In this document: positions 10,764-17,677 of the stretch, one piece after another
Numbering within the stretch: the stretch's first letter is position 1
Layout of the letters: each line of letters opens with the position of its first letter
Source of the DNA: CAZHPA01 sp964533945
GTDB taxonomy: Bacteria > Bacillota > Clostridia > Lachnospirales > WRBF01
Assembly: GCA_964533945.1 (NCBI GenBank)
Contig: CAZHPA010000030.1
Span: 1-23,973, forward strand
Length of the DNA stretch: 23,973 bases
Reading direction: 5' to 3'
Translations under genes and position numbers: made by a program
The notes under the pieces: model-generated
Told to the model about the DNA's origin: nothing
Database searches by the model: none
Seen by the model: the letters and a program-made list of their open reading frames with translations, nothing else

Positions 10764-10777
10764 GTTGTATTTACAAC
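10764..10777. promoter_or_regulatory. Palindromic operator candidate for the Crp/Fnr regulator
   Basis: GTTGTATTTACAAC has six-base perfect arms (GTTGTA/TACAAC) around two central bases. It lies in the 89-bp divergent gap between the hcp operon and the Crp/Fnr gene, 16 bases before the latter's ATG. AT-rich -10-like TATAAT motifs for both directions occupy 10718-10760. Position and shape fit a Crp/Fnr-family site controlling both units; binding is inferred. Confidence 0.55.
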
Positions 10778-10793
10778 GAAAGGTTGGAAAATT

Positions 10794-11447
10794 ATGAAAA
10801 AAATTTTTGACATAATAAAATATAACCCTTTATTTAGCGATATAAAACTTAGTGACTTTGAAAAAATGTTTGACTGTATTGAGGCAAGAATAACACAATA
10901 TAAAAAAGATAGTATAATTCTTCTGTCTGGTGATGCTGTGAGTTTTGTTGGCTTAATTTTGTCAGGCAGGGTTAAAATTATAAAGGAAGATATGAACGGT
11001 TATAGTACCATACTTACTGAACTTTCGACTTCAGAACTTTTCGGAGAGGTATTCGCCTGTGCAGGAATTGACCACAGCCCTGTAACGGTGCAAGCTTCTG
11101 AGGATTGCCAGGTGCTTTTTATCAATTACAAAAAGGTTATAAGTACTTGCTCATCTTTTTGCAGTTTTCATTCAAAGCTAATCGAGAATATGTTGCAGAT
11201 TATTGCAAAGAAAAACCTTATGCTTAACCAAAAGATAGAGATACTATCTAAGCGTACCACGAGAGAAAAACTACTCTTGTTTTTTGACACACAAAGGGGT
11301 ATAGCGAAAAAATTCACCATACCATATAATCGCGAGGAAATGGCTAATTACCTTTGTGTGGATAGAAGTGCTATGTCAAATGAATTGTGCAAAATGCGTA
11401 ACGAGGGACTAATACGATTTAACAGAAACGAGTTTGAAATAATTTAA
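10794..11447 (+). CDS. Crp/Fnr-family transcriptional regulator
   Basis: This 217-aa regulator has a cyclic-nucleotide-like sensor domain (about residues 10-125: DSIILLSGDAVSFVGLILSG, LFGEVFACAG), a long dimer helix, and a C-terminal winged helix (about 150-217: TTREKLLLFFDTQ, YNREEMANYLCVDRSAMSNEL). It starts at an ATG preceded by GAAAGG. It is transcribed away from the hcp operon across a short shared promoter region with a palindrome, so it is probably the local activator of hcp (HcpR-like role) and may autoregulate. No Fnr-type N-terminal Cys cluster is evident, so direct Fe-S oxygen sensing is not supported. The ligand is unknown. Confidence 0.9.
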   Translation: MKKIFDIIKYNPLFSDIKLSDFEKMFDCIEARITQYKKDSIILLSGDAVSFVGLILSGRVKIIKEDMNGYSTILTELSTSELFGEVFACAGIDHSPVTVQASEDCQVLFINYKKVISTCSSFCSFHSKLIENMLQIIAKKNLMLNQKIEILSKRTTREKLLLFFDTQRGIAKKFTIPYNREEMANYLCVDRSAMSNELCKMRNEGLIRFNRNEFEII

Positions 11448-11654
11448 CGTTTCCTTTGCATCTTGTTAACAGATTTTTTCAGCTTTTTACTATCAGTGTC
11501 AGTTTCTTTTTTTCTGTTAGTAACAGAATTGTGAACGTTCCATTTTAACTGATTTAAACTGTGCAGTCTCACGTTTTATAAACTCCCCAACAGCACTTGT
11601 ACTATGAGCCGAACCAAAACATATAAATACTATGCTTCTATATTTATTAAACAT
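11444..11654 (-). pseudogene. Small decayed reading frame, unrecognised
   Basis: A 45-aa frame begins at ATG 11654 (MFNKYRSIVFICFGSAHSTS...) and stops at 11517-11519. If one base is skipped around 11527-11532, the frame continues as NSVTNRKKETDTDSKKLKK to a TAA at 11444-11446, giving a lysine-rich tail that overlaps the end of the convergent Crp/Fnr gene by four bases. The protein-like composition on both sides and its place 20 bases after another broken gene suggest a frameshifted relic. I do not recognise the family, no clear Shine-Dalgarno is present, and it may not be coding. Confidence 0.3.
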
Positions 11655-11674
11655 GAAAGCAATGAACAAATCAT

Positions 11675-12285
11675 TTAAGACTTATTTCTATAAAATTTTT
11701 CCATCTTTCTATTTGTGAATTTAAATAACACAATTAGTAGGCGAAAAATTAACATATACTGTTGCTTCAGAAAAGCAGCATCAAGATTGTTATAGTAATA
11801 TCTGCCATCTCTAAAAGTATTAGAAATATTTTTAAATTCTTCGTAAAATTAAGGTATTGTTGGATTAAACGAGCAACATTTGTCACTGTTAAGTGTTATT
11901 GTACGTCTAACTAAAATTTGTGTCTTTCTTTCAATTCGTGTAAACATAACATATATGTTATGTTTACTACCAGGTTCTTTTCCTTCAAACACCAATATGC
12001 TACGTAAAAATAGTTCAATAGTAAAAGCAGCGTTGACTAACATAGGTAAATAATGACTTGATAATAATAATTCTTTCATAGAATCCTCTAAGAATAGATG
12101 ATTCTATTCCCCTTTTATATCTCTAGTAGTTGCTAAACCTGAAAATTCCATGAAACAGTTAGCTCCTCGCCTAATTTGTTTCCATTTTGGCGCGTTTTCG
12201 TTATAAATCAAATCTTCATTATTAATTAAGTATAAGAAAGAGCCATCGTACTTTTTTCGGGCGGTTGATTATCATTTAAAAACAT
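11675..12285 (-). pseudogene. HEPN-like domain protein, three lesions
   Basis: Reading from ATG 12285 (AAGGAG about 9 bases upstream), one coherent 203-aa protein appears only if three lesions are repaired. The first is a missing base in the A/T run at 12252-12257 (PPEKKYDGSFLYLINNED). The second is TAG at 12104-12106 (DIKGE*NHLFLEDSMKEL). The third is TAA at 11849-11851 (NPTIP*FYEEFKNISNTF). All three junctions keep a continuous sequence to TAA at 11675. The middle, LVNAAFTIELFLRSILVFEG followed by KHNIYVMF, resembles HEPN-type helical domains, found in toxins, defence proteins and nucleotidyltransferase partners. A clear catalytic R-x4-6-H is not seen. Before the mobile element inserted, it lay directly downstream of ychF on the same strand. 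Confidence 0.7.
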
Positions 12286-12544
12286 ATTATTTTCTCCTTA
12301 GTTCAATAATCAAAACTACGATTAACAAGTCCATTTAGAGTGATTGCCATATTTTACCCGTAAATATGTTTTGTATATCAACAATATTTGCTAAACAAAT
12401 AGTAATCCTTGTAAGCTACGTTTAACACTTGCATTTATGTAAATATTTAAACTAAACGGCAAACTACGAAAAAACTTATAAAATTATTAGTTTTATAAAC
12501 GAAATTTTCGAGCATGAAATTAGGTAAAAATTTAATATAAAACA

Positions 12545-12569
12545 GGGCTGCGGCCAACCGCCGCAACCC
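12545..12569 (-). terminator. Original ychF rho-independent terminator, displaced
   Basis: On the minus strand GGGTTGCGGC, a five-base loop and GCCGCAGCCC form a 10-bp stem (one G-U pair), followed by TGTTTTATATT. It lies 38 bases beyond the left copy of the ychF 3' end, in the right orientation to have terminated ychF before the element inserted. It now stands 9 kb from the gene. Confidence 0.85.
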
Positions 12570-12606
12570 CAGTATTTACAAAAAACGCATATGCTAAACT
12601 TCTTAA

Positions 12607-12622
12607 ACATTAAACCTAAACA
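12607..12622. repeat. attL: 16-bp direct repeat with displaced ychF 3' end
   Basis: ACATTAAACCTAAACA is identical to 21870-21885. Read on the minus strand from the repeat outwards it encodes F-R-F-N-V followed by TAA, the same last five residues as the present YchF. This is the chromosomal 3' end of ychF left behind at the far side of the element. Confidence 0.88.
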
Positions 12623-12651
12623 TTCGTTAAGGTATAGTACATCAATTTTAT

Positions 12652-12693
12652 AGCGTGCTAGAAGGTCCAGTTTTATTGGGTTTTCAGCACGCT
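12652..12693. repeat. Hairpin near the left element end
   Basis: AGCGTGCT (12652-12659) and AGCACGCT (12686-12693) are perfect arms, with shorter pairing possible inside (GAA/TTC, CCA/TGG). It lies between attL and the end of the cargo gene and could be that gene's terminator or a recombination-associated structure. There is no strong U-tract. Confidence 0.45.
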
Positions 12694-12736
12694 GTTGTTA
12701 TGTGGAATCATAAGAAATCTATTAAAAATCGTTTGA

Positions 12737-12757
12737 GTAGGTATATGGGTAGGTATA
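12737..12757. repeat. Left pair of GTAGGTATA repeats (possible integrase arm sites)
   Basis: GTAGGTATA occurs at 12737-12745 and 12749-12757, about 115-135 bases inside the left boundary. The same motif occurs as a pair near the right boundary (21773-21781, 21784-21792). Tyrosine integrases of this class use short arm-type repeats on both sides of the att core; that role is inferred. Confidence 0.5.
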
Positions 12758-12812
12758 AATTTATTGGCCGTATTTAACAAGTTAACACCACTAAAAATGG
12801 TCTTCCCAAAAT

Positions 12813-15194
12813 TTATATATACCATAAAAAATTAAGTTTCTTTATTACATCAAACTTTGCACCTAATTTTTGAAAAACAGTATTCTTTATTAGTTCTATT
12901 GTCGGTTCTAAACCTTTTGATACCTCTATTTGAAGAGAACCATCAATTATATCAATAATTCTTGATTTTTTACTTATGTCCGAACCAACAATAGTTTCCC
13001 ATTCTTTAGCAACCGTATCTAAATCTATTGTAGACTCAACTACTCCAAATTTTTTAATGTCAATCTCTTTAGTTATCTCATTTAGGAAGCCTTCGTTTTC
13101 TTTGTTTATTTCAAGTATTAAATCCTTAGTAGCTTTCTTAACATCAGATTTAAGTTTTTCATATTTTATACCATTATTAAAACGTAATCGTACAAGTGGA
13201 AGTCCAGAAGCTCTGAATATTTGATTCTTTTTTTGTGTATTTTCCCGTCCCCTTCCTTCGTCATGATAATTGCTATCTTTCTCAAAAGCAATAACAGGAA
13301 AATAATTAATAGTGCTCACAATAGCGAAATCTACATGAGCTGTAAACAAATAATCTATTATGTCTTTACCAAACAAGTTATTCATTTTATCTACGTCAAT
13401 AATTGTTTTTAAACTCATGTTAGGAAATACTAAATGTTGTGGAAATAACTCCATTAAAACTTTATATAACATTATTTCAGATTCACTAAAGAAAATAGGA
13501 CGGTACAATTTATTGTTATCTACCTTCACTATTTCTCTTTCAGTACTTGGGTCGACATAATTCTCTATTAGTTTTAATATAGATGGCTCGATAACAATGT
13601 CTTTTATTAACTCCGTATTTTTAGTGAATTTGATTAATTTTAAGTTTATTAAGTCATCTATGTTTTTCCTCACGAACTTTTCATCTTGTTTAACAATTGA
13701 AAACAAATTATCAATTGTTAAATCTGTATTTTCCATAGACTTATAGATAGTAAAGAGAATACTTTTATGATATCTATTTGTCTTTTTGAAGTATGCTGTT
13801 TCAAGTTGTTTTTTTCTCTCCTTTTCTCCAACAATTTTTTCTTTTATTCTCTTTAAGTTATTTTCAACAACTTTATCACCTTTATCAATGCTTGCTGCTA
13901 TAGTTATTAATTCCAAAGCCTTCTGAAGTTCCCCTTGTGATTCATATATGATTGCAAGATTATTGTATATAGAACTTGAAGTATTACTAGATTTAATTAA
14001 CATTTCATATACTTCTTTTGCTTCATCAACAAACCTACATTCATTTAACGAGTAAGCTATTTCAAAATAGTAAACCTCTAGCCAACTCTCTGAATTATTA
14101 GAGAGGTAGTAATTTGAGATAATTTGATAATGCCTTTTATTGTATATTTCGCAAAGTTTACCCTTTATTATTAAAGTAAGGATATCTTTATTTATTGAGC
14201 CTTTAGCAATATTATTTATAAGTATATCATCAAACAAATTCTCATTACGGTATAAAACGCTTGTATCTAAAACAGCTCGAATTATTGATAAAACTTCTTT
14301 TGAAAAATTTTGATTGTAGGAAATTATATGTGACACTAGTGCAGTAGCACTATTAATTAAAGTTTCTTCTTCTTTTTTAGTAAGATTTTGATATTTGCCA
14401 TCTTCTTCATCAAATTTATTATCAAATATATATTTTAGAGATTCAAGTTCTATATAATATGATAATAATTTAACTAAATATACATTGCACTCTTTAAATG
14501 AGCAATTATCAAAAAAACTGTTATCAATCACTAAGTTCTTAAGTTCTTGTACTTTATTGCCCATATTTACAATCTTTCCATTATAAAACATTTGAACCCA
14601 ATCAATCATTGATTTACTAAAAAGTAGTATGTACTCGTTTATTTTATTGCTATCCATACTTTTGTATACGTTTATTAAATAGTATGTAAAAGTATTAAAG
14701 TAATCATTTTCACTGAAACCAATCCAAATACTATCGTCATCAGTAAAATAAAATTGTTCAGATGGAGGATAAAGGTTTATTCTATATACTAAATCATTAA
14801 ATACTGTATTAATAAATTCGCTAAATTCAGTATCAAGTTTTCCTTTGAATTTTATTTGAGCAATACACTCATTTATTAAATAAGGGATGTCTTGGCTACT
14901 CAACTCATTATTTTGATAATATTCTAAGGCATATTTTGAGAATAATCTATTAAAACTATAAGCTCTCTCATAGTCCTCTAACTCTACAAATAATTCCTTC
15001 AATTTGAAATTAATAAGGAACATTAAATTAGTTTTATTTTCTTCATTACTAAGCTTGTATGTATTATTAACCTTTGAGGCAATATTATCTAAAAAGTCAA
15101 TATTCTTATACTTATGTGAACATGTTCCATCAACTTCTTTTGTTGGACAAAGAGATTGCAATATACTGAGCAATGAGCTACTATTTTGTTCCAT
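12813..15194 (-). CDS. TPR / winged-helix / DUF2726 nuclease-like / DciA-like fusion protein
   Basis: This intact 793-aa protein starts at ATG 15194 after AGGGGG. Residues 1 to about 370 are helical and unrecognised. Residues 370-440 look like TPR repeats (FVDEAKEVYEMLIKS, IYNNLAIIYESQGELQKAL). Residues 475-522 look like a winged helix. Residues 565-675 match DUF2726 (HVDFAIVS, PVIAFEKDSNYH, FRASGLPLVRLRF), a family with a PD-(D/E)XK-like nuclease fold; D622 and E639 are the likely acid positions. Residues 728-790 resemble DciA/DUF721 (AKEWETIVGSDISKKSR, DGSLQIEVSKG, LGAKFDVIKKLNFLW), a fold that binds ssDNA and the replicative helicase. It is the element's cargo gene, at the end opposite the integrase. 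Defence or replication interference is plausible but unproven; function unknown. Confidence 0.8.
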   Translation of the reverse strand: MEQNSSSLLSILQSLCPTKEVDGTCSHKYKNIDFLDNIASKVNNTYKLSNEENKTNLMFLINFKLKELFVELEDYERAYSFNRLFSKYALEYYQNNELSSQDIPYLINECIAQIKFKGKLDTEFSEFINTVFNDLVYRINLYPPSEQFYFTDDDSIWIGFSENDYFNTFTYYLINVYKSMDSNKINEYILLFSKSMIDWVQMFYNGKIVNMGNKVQELKNLVIDNSFFDNCSFKECNVYLVKLLSYYIELESLKYIFDNKFDEEDGKYQNLTKKEEETLINSATALVSHIISYNQNFSKEVLSIIRAVLDTSVLYRNENLFDDILINNIAKGSINKDILTLIIKGKLCEIYNKRHYQIISNYYLSNNSESWLEVYYFEIAYSLNECRFVDEAKEVYEMLIKSSNTSSSIYNNLAIIYESQGELQKALELITIAASIDKGDKVVENNLKRIKEKIVGEKERKKQLETAYFKKTNRYHKSILFTIYKSMENTDLTIDNLFSIVKQDEKFVRKNIDDLINLKLIKFTKNTELIKDIVIEPSILKLIENYVDPSTEREIVKVDNNKLYRPIFFSESEIMLYKVLMELFPQHLVFPNMSLKTIIDVDKMNNLFGKDIIDYLFTAHVDFAIVSTINYFPVIAFEKDSNYHDEGRGRENTQKKNQIFRASGLPLVRLRFNNGIKYEKLKSDVKKATKDLILEINKENEGFLNEITKEIDIKKFGVVESTIDLDTVAKEWETIVGSDISKKSRIIDIIDGSLQIEVSKGLEPTIELIKNTVFQKLGAKFDVIKKLNFLWYI

Positions 15195-15378
15195 GATATA
15201 TCCCCCTACGGTTACTATTCTTTATAGATGTTAGCAAGATTAGATATTACCAACCATTCGGTTTAAATCGTAAAAGTGAAGATAAAACCTATATGGCATA
15301 AGTGGCTTCAAGATCTTGACAAACTTTAAACTAAGCTTGCTTCATTTATAAACATCTGTGTTTAGTTTATTACTCACA

Positions 15379-15597
15379 TTAATACCGCTTAGGGTCATCA
15401 GACCTACCAATTAAATAATCAACCGAAACGTCAAAATAATCCGCCAAAGCAGTCAAGGTTTTAATGTTCATTTCTCTATTGTCATACTCATAGTTTTGAT
15501 AAGCATTCGTGGCTATATTTAAGTATTCTGCTACTTCTCTTTGAGTTAATTTTCTTTCTGTTCTAAGCTGTTTAAGTCTTTCGCCAAAAGTAGGCAT
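15379..15597 (-). CDS. Small Xre/Cro-CI-type HTH regulator
   Basis: I chose the ATG at 15597 (MPTFGERLKQLR) because GGAG lies eight bases upstream and the family starts here; the frame is open for 46 more codons upstream, but with no homology pattern. The 72-aa protein is a single HTH_3 domain: LTQREVAEYLNIATNAYQNYE, then NIKTLTALADYFDVSVDYLIG, a standard Cro/CI ending. It is encoded just upstream of the cargo gene on the same strand (184-bp gap) and may control it or respond to the element's main repressor. An inverted repeat CACCAT/ATGGTG (15630-15635, 15643-15648) upstream could be its operator. Confidence 0.85.
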   Translation of the reverse strand: MPTFGERLKQLRTERKLTQREVAEYLNIATNAYQNYEYDNREMNIKTLTALADYFDVSVDYLIGRSDDPKRY

Positions 15598-16057
15598 ATT
15601 TTCAACTCCAATTTTAAAAAAGCTATTGACACCATCAAAATAATGGTGTATGATATTATCACACCAACAAATCACTGGTTGTTTAGTAAGAATAAACATA
15701 AGCATTATTTTATTCATTGCGTTTATGCCCTTCATGGCATAAAAATGGTATTATGATTTATTATAAACCTCCCATATGATAGTGTCAAACGCTAATTTGG
15801 GTCTTCTTTAAATATCAAAAATATGTCCTTAGCTTCACAAAGAAGATTAGACTTGATTTTGTACAATGAACTAACAACTTTTGCAGAGCTTGTCATAGGT
15901 AAACAATTATAGAATTTTTATCAACCTATAAACCAATCTAACGCAAATCAATAAACACTATCATAAAGCAACTTAAAAGTATTATTAGACTAAAATATAA
16001 AAAAATGGCAAGAGAATTTATAATATACCAAATCAATATATTTAAAGGAGAGGTACT
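15598..16057. other. 460-bp intergenic region between divergent element genes
   Basis: It holds the CACCAT/ATGGTG inverted repeat at 15630-15648, a weak ATGCC/GGCAT hairpin near 15729-15744, a TATAAT -10 candidate at 16019-16024 with no good -35, and AAAGGAGAGG at 16044-16053 serving the gene at 16058. I see no coding sequence or RNA gene in the rest. Confidence 0.4.
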
Positions 16058-16375
16058 ATGAATTATGTTGATAAAATTTTTGAACGAATGAATCTTAGCC
16101 AACTTCGTAACTTTATGATTAATGCTGTAGATGACATAAGCGAAAATCCAAGTACATATGAGGAAAGATTAAAGACTTGTAGCAATCGGATTTATGAGCG
16201 ACTTAACAAAATCTATCCAGATGGGGATGAGTTGGACATGGCAGCAGCTGACCTTTCAGACGCATTGGTCGCATATGAGGAAGTTTACATGGAAATCGGT
16301 ATGAAAGCAGGCGCAAGAATAATTTTTCAACTATTGCTGGTAAACGATGCTTTTTCTACTGATAAGAACAAATAA
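16058..16375 (+). CDS. 105-aa helical protein of mobile elements (DUF6809-like)
   Basis: A strong AAAGGAGAGG lies four bases before the ATG. The 105-aa product is acidic and predicted helical, with a closing segment AYEEVYMEIGMKAGARIIFQLL that resembles small DUF6809-type proteins seen in Clostridial phages and mobilizable elements. No catalytic motif is visible. It is the only plus-strand gene in the left half of the element, and it ends inside a strong bidirectional terminator shared with the convergent relaxase gene. Function unknown; the family assignment is tentative. Confidence 0.65.
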   Translation: MNYVDKIFERMNLSQLRNFMINAVDDISENPSTYEERLKTCSNRIYERLNKIYPDGDELDMAAADLSDALVAYEEVYMEIGMKAGARIIFQLLLVNDAFSTDKNK

Positions 16376-16418
16376 AGAAACGGTCTGTAAAATTGCGATT
16401 TTTACAGACCGTTTCTTT
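16374..16418. terminator. Perfect 19-bp bidirectional terminator
   Basis: Positions 16374-16392 and 16400-16418 are exact reverse complements around a seven-base loop, with A-rich and T-rich ends (AAAGAAACGG / CCGTTTCTTT). It serves both the 105-aa gene and the relaxase gene, which converge here. Confidence 0.85.
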
Positions 16419-16424
16419 ATCCAA

Positions 16425-17435
16425 CTAATCATTGCCAAAATCCTGACTGCATTCAGTTTCCCTTGCTGACCGTTCAATCTCCTGCTGTTTTTCATACTCT
16501 TTATAAACTTGGCTATAAATATTTTTAGGTATTAAGCTTAAAAACTTTTTATAATTATCTAGAGTTTCTGAAAGTTGTTCAACTCTAAGCTTTAAATGCC
16601 CACTTTCTCTGTAATGCTCTTGTAGTTGTTCGTGATTAATACCATTTAAACGTACTATTTCAGCCATCAGCTCATTTTCTTTTTCCTTAAAGCTATCTAT
16701 GCTGTCATTATATTTATTCATTTCACTTATAAAACTACTTACCTTTGGAAACCACTCTTTAAGAAGAATAAGCGCATTATCTCGCTTTTTATTAGCGTTA
16801 AAAACGTTTATATCTCCTAAAGCTTTTTCTATGTTCTTTAACTGGCTATTTAAGGCTGTAGCTTCTTTAAATAGCTTAACAGGGATATGTTCCCTATTTG
16901 TTTCACTTGCAGGCTTTCCACGTTGTAAAATAGGATATTTTTCAGACATGTGTTTATGAAACTCATCTTGCCATTTAGTCATTTTTGCCTTATTACCGAG
17001 AATTTCTTTAGCGGTCAAACGTCCGTCAGTTGTAATTGGAGTGAAACATAAATGCATGTGCGGTGTTTTTTCGTCATTATGTACAACTGCTGAAAATATA
17101 TTTTCCTTTCCAACTTTATCACACATAAACTCAAATGCTATTTGGAAGTATTCTTTCTCAGGGTAATTTTTAAAGAAAACATTATCAGAAGTAATAAGTG
17201 TATCTACAAATTTTATACTGTTACTTCTGACTTTGCATTTATTTTTCTCTATCCTTTGGTTAATCTCTTGATAGTAAGTTTGCGTCGGCTTAATCAGATG
17301 GTAATTATTTTCGCTTCTTGAAATATCAATATCAGGGTTAGAATCATAGGCCTCTTTTTTTCGCTCATGATGGGCTTCTATGGCTCGTGTTGCTCCCCCT
17401 GTTCTTTTTACGAACCTTAATATAGTATAGGACAA
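16425..17435 (-). CDS. MobV-family relaxase (Mob/Pre)
   Basis: This 336-aa protein nicks the element's oriT and starts conjugative mobilization. Pfam Mob_Pre features are clear: an N-terminal catalytic His region AHHERKKEAY (H22, H23, R25) and the metal-binding motif HNDEKTPHMHL (H119, D121, H126, H128). A helical, coiled-coil C-terminus (about 190-330) is typical for dimerisation or membrane contact in this family. It starts at TTG 17435 with GAGGTG upstream; TTG is preferred because the family begins MSYxILR. The oriT with the family's nick sequence lies 90 bases upstream, so relaxase binding there may also control its own transcription, as known for pMV158 MobM. The gene is intact. Confidence 0.92.
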   Translation of the reverse strand: MSYTILRFVKRTGGATRAIEAHHERKKEAYDSNPDIDISRSENNYHLIKPTQTYYQEINQRIEKNKCKVRSNSIKFVDTLITSDNVFFKNYPEKEYFQIAFEFMCDKVGKENIFSAVVHNDEKTPHMHLCFTPITTDGRLTAKEILGNKAKMTKWQDEFHKHMSEKYPILQRGKPASETNREHIPVKLFKEATALNSQLKNIEKALGDINVFNANKKRDNALILLKEWFPKVSSFISEMNKYNDSIDSFKEKENELMAEIVRLNGINHEQLQEHYRESGHLKLRVEQLSETLDNYKKFLSLIPKNIYSQVYKEYEKQQEIERSARETECSQDFGND

Positions 17436-17485
17436 GCGTTCACCTCATTTTTACAATTATTCTATGTATGTGGTTTTAAGGTTTT

Positions 17486-17585
17486 CCCCCGTAGGGGCAC
17501 ACCGACTTGCGTAGCAAGTCTAGTGTGTTATACCGAACATAGTCGGGTTGCGAATTTCAGTGATGCGTTTTTTATGTTCGGTATA
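17486..17585. other. oriT with pMV158-type nick site
   Basis: It contains TAGTGTGTTA at 17521-17530, the MobV nick sequence TAGTG TG|TTA known from pMV158, predicting cleavage between 17527 and 17528 on the plus strand. Just before it, CACAC CGACTTGC GTA GCAAGTC TA GTGTG (17498-17127+400, that is 17498-17527) folds into a hairpin ending at the nick. A second inverted repeat, TATACCGAACATA (17529-17541) and TATGTTCGGTATA (17573-17585), follows, and a small CCCC/GGGG hairpin precedes. Together with the adjacent MobV gene this is a confident oriT. Confidence 0.88.
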
Positions 17586-17622
17586 TGCAGTTAGTTCTGA
17601 AAAGATGGTAATGATTTATTTT

Positions 17623-17673
17623 AAGTTACATAGGTTACACGTCTTGCAAAGCTCAATGTAACTTATGTAACTT
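17623..17673. repeat. 17-bp inverted repeat after the ATPase gene
   Basis: AAGTTACATAGGTTACA (17623-17639) and TGTAACTTATGTAACTT (17657-17673) pair with one G-U position around a 17-base loop, four bases beyond the DUF927-like gene stop. GTTACA is repeated within each arm. No U-run follows on the minus strand, so besides a terminator it could be a protein-binding or replication-related site. Confidence 0.55.
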
Positions 17674-17677
17674 GAAA

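Noticed and set aside
12700..12777. 25-aa plus-strand frame beginning MWNHKKSIKNRLSRYMG
   Set aside because: It has no Shine-Dalgarno, and its RY codons come from the GTAGGTATA repeats; probably chance.
15379..16375. Toxin-antitoxin pair formed by the small Xre protein and the 105-aa protein
   Set aside because: The genes are divergent, 460 bp apart, and the 105-aa protein shows no toxin motif.
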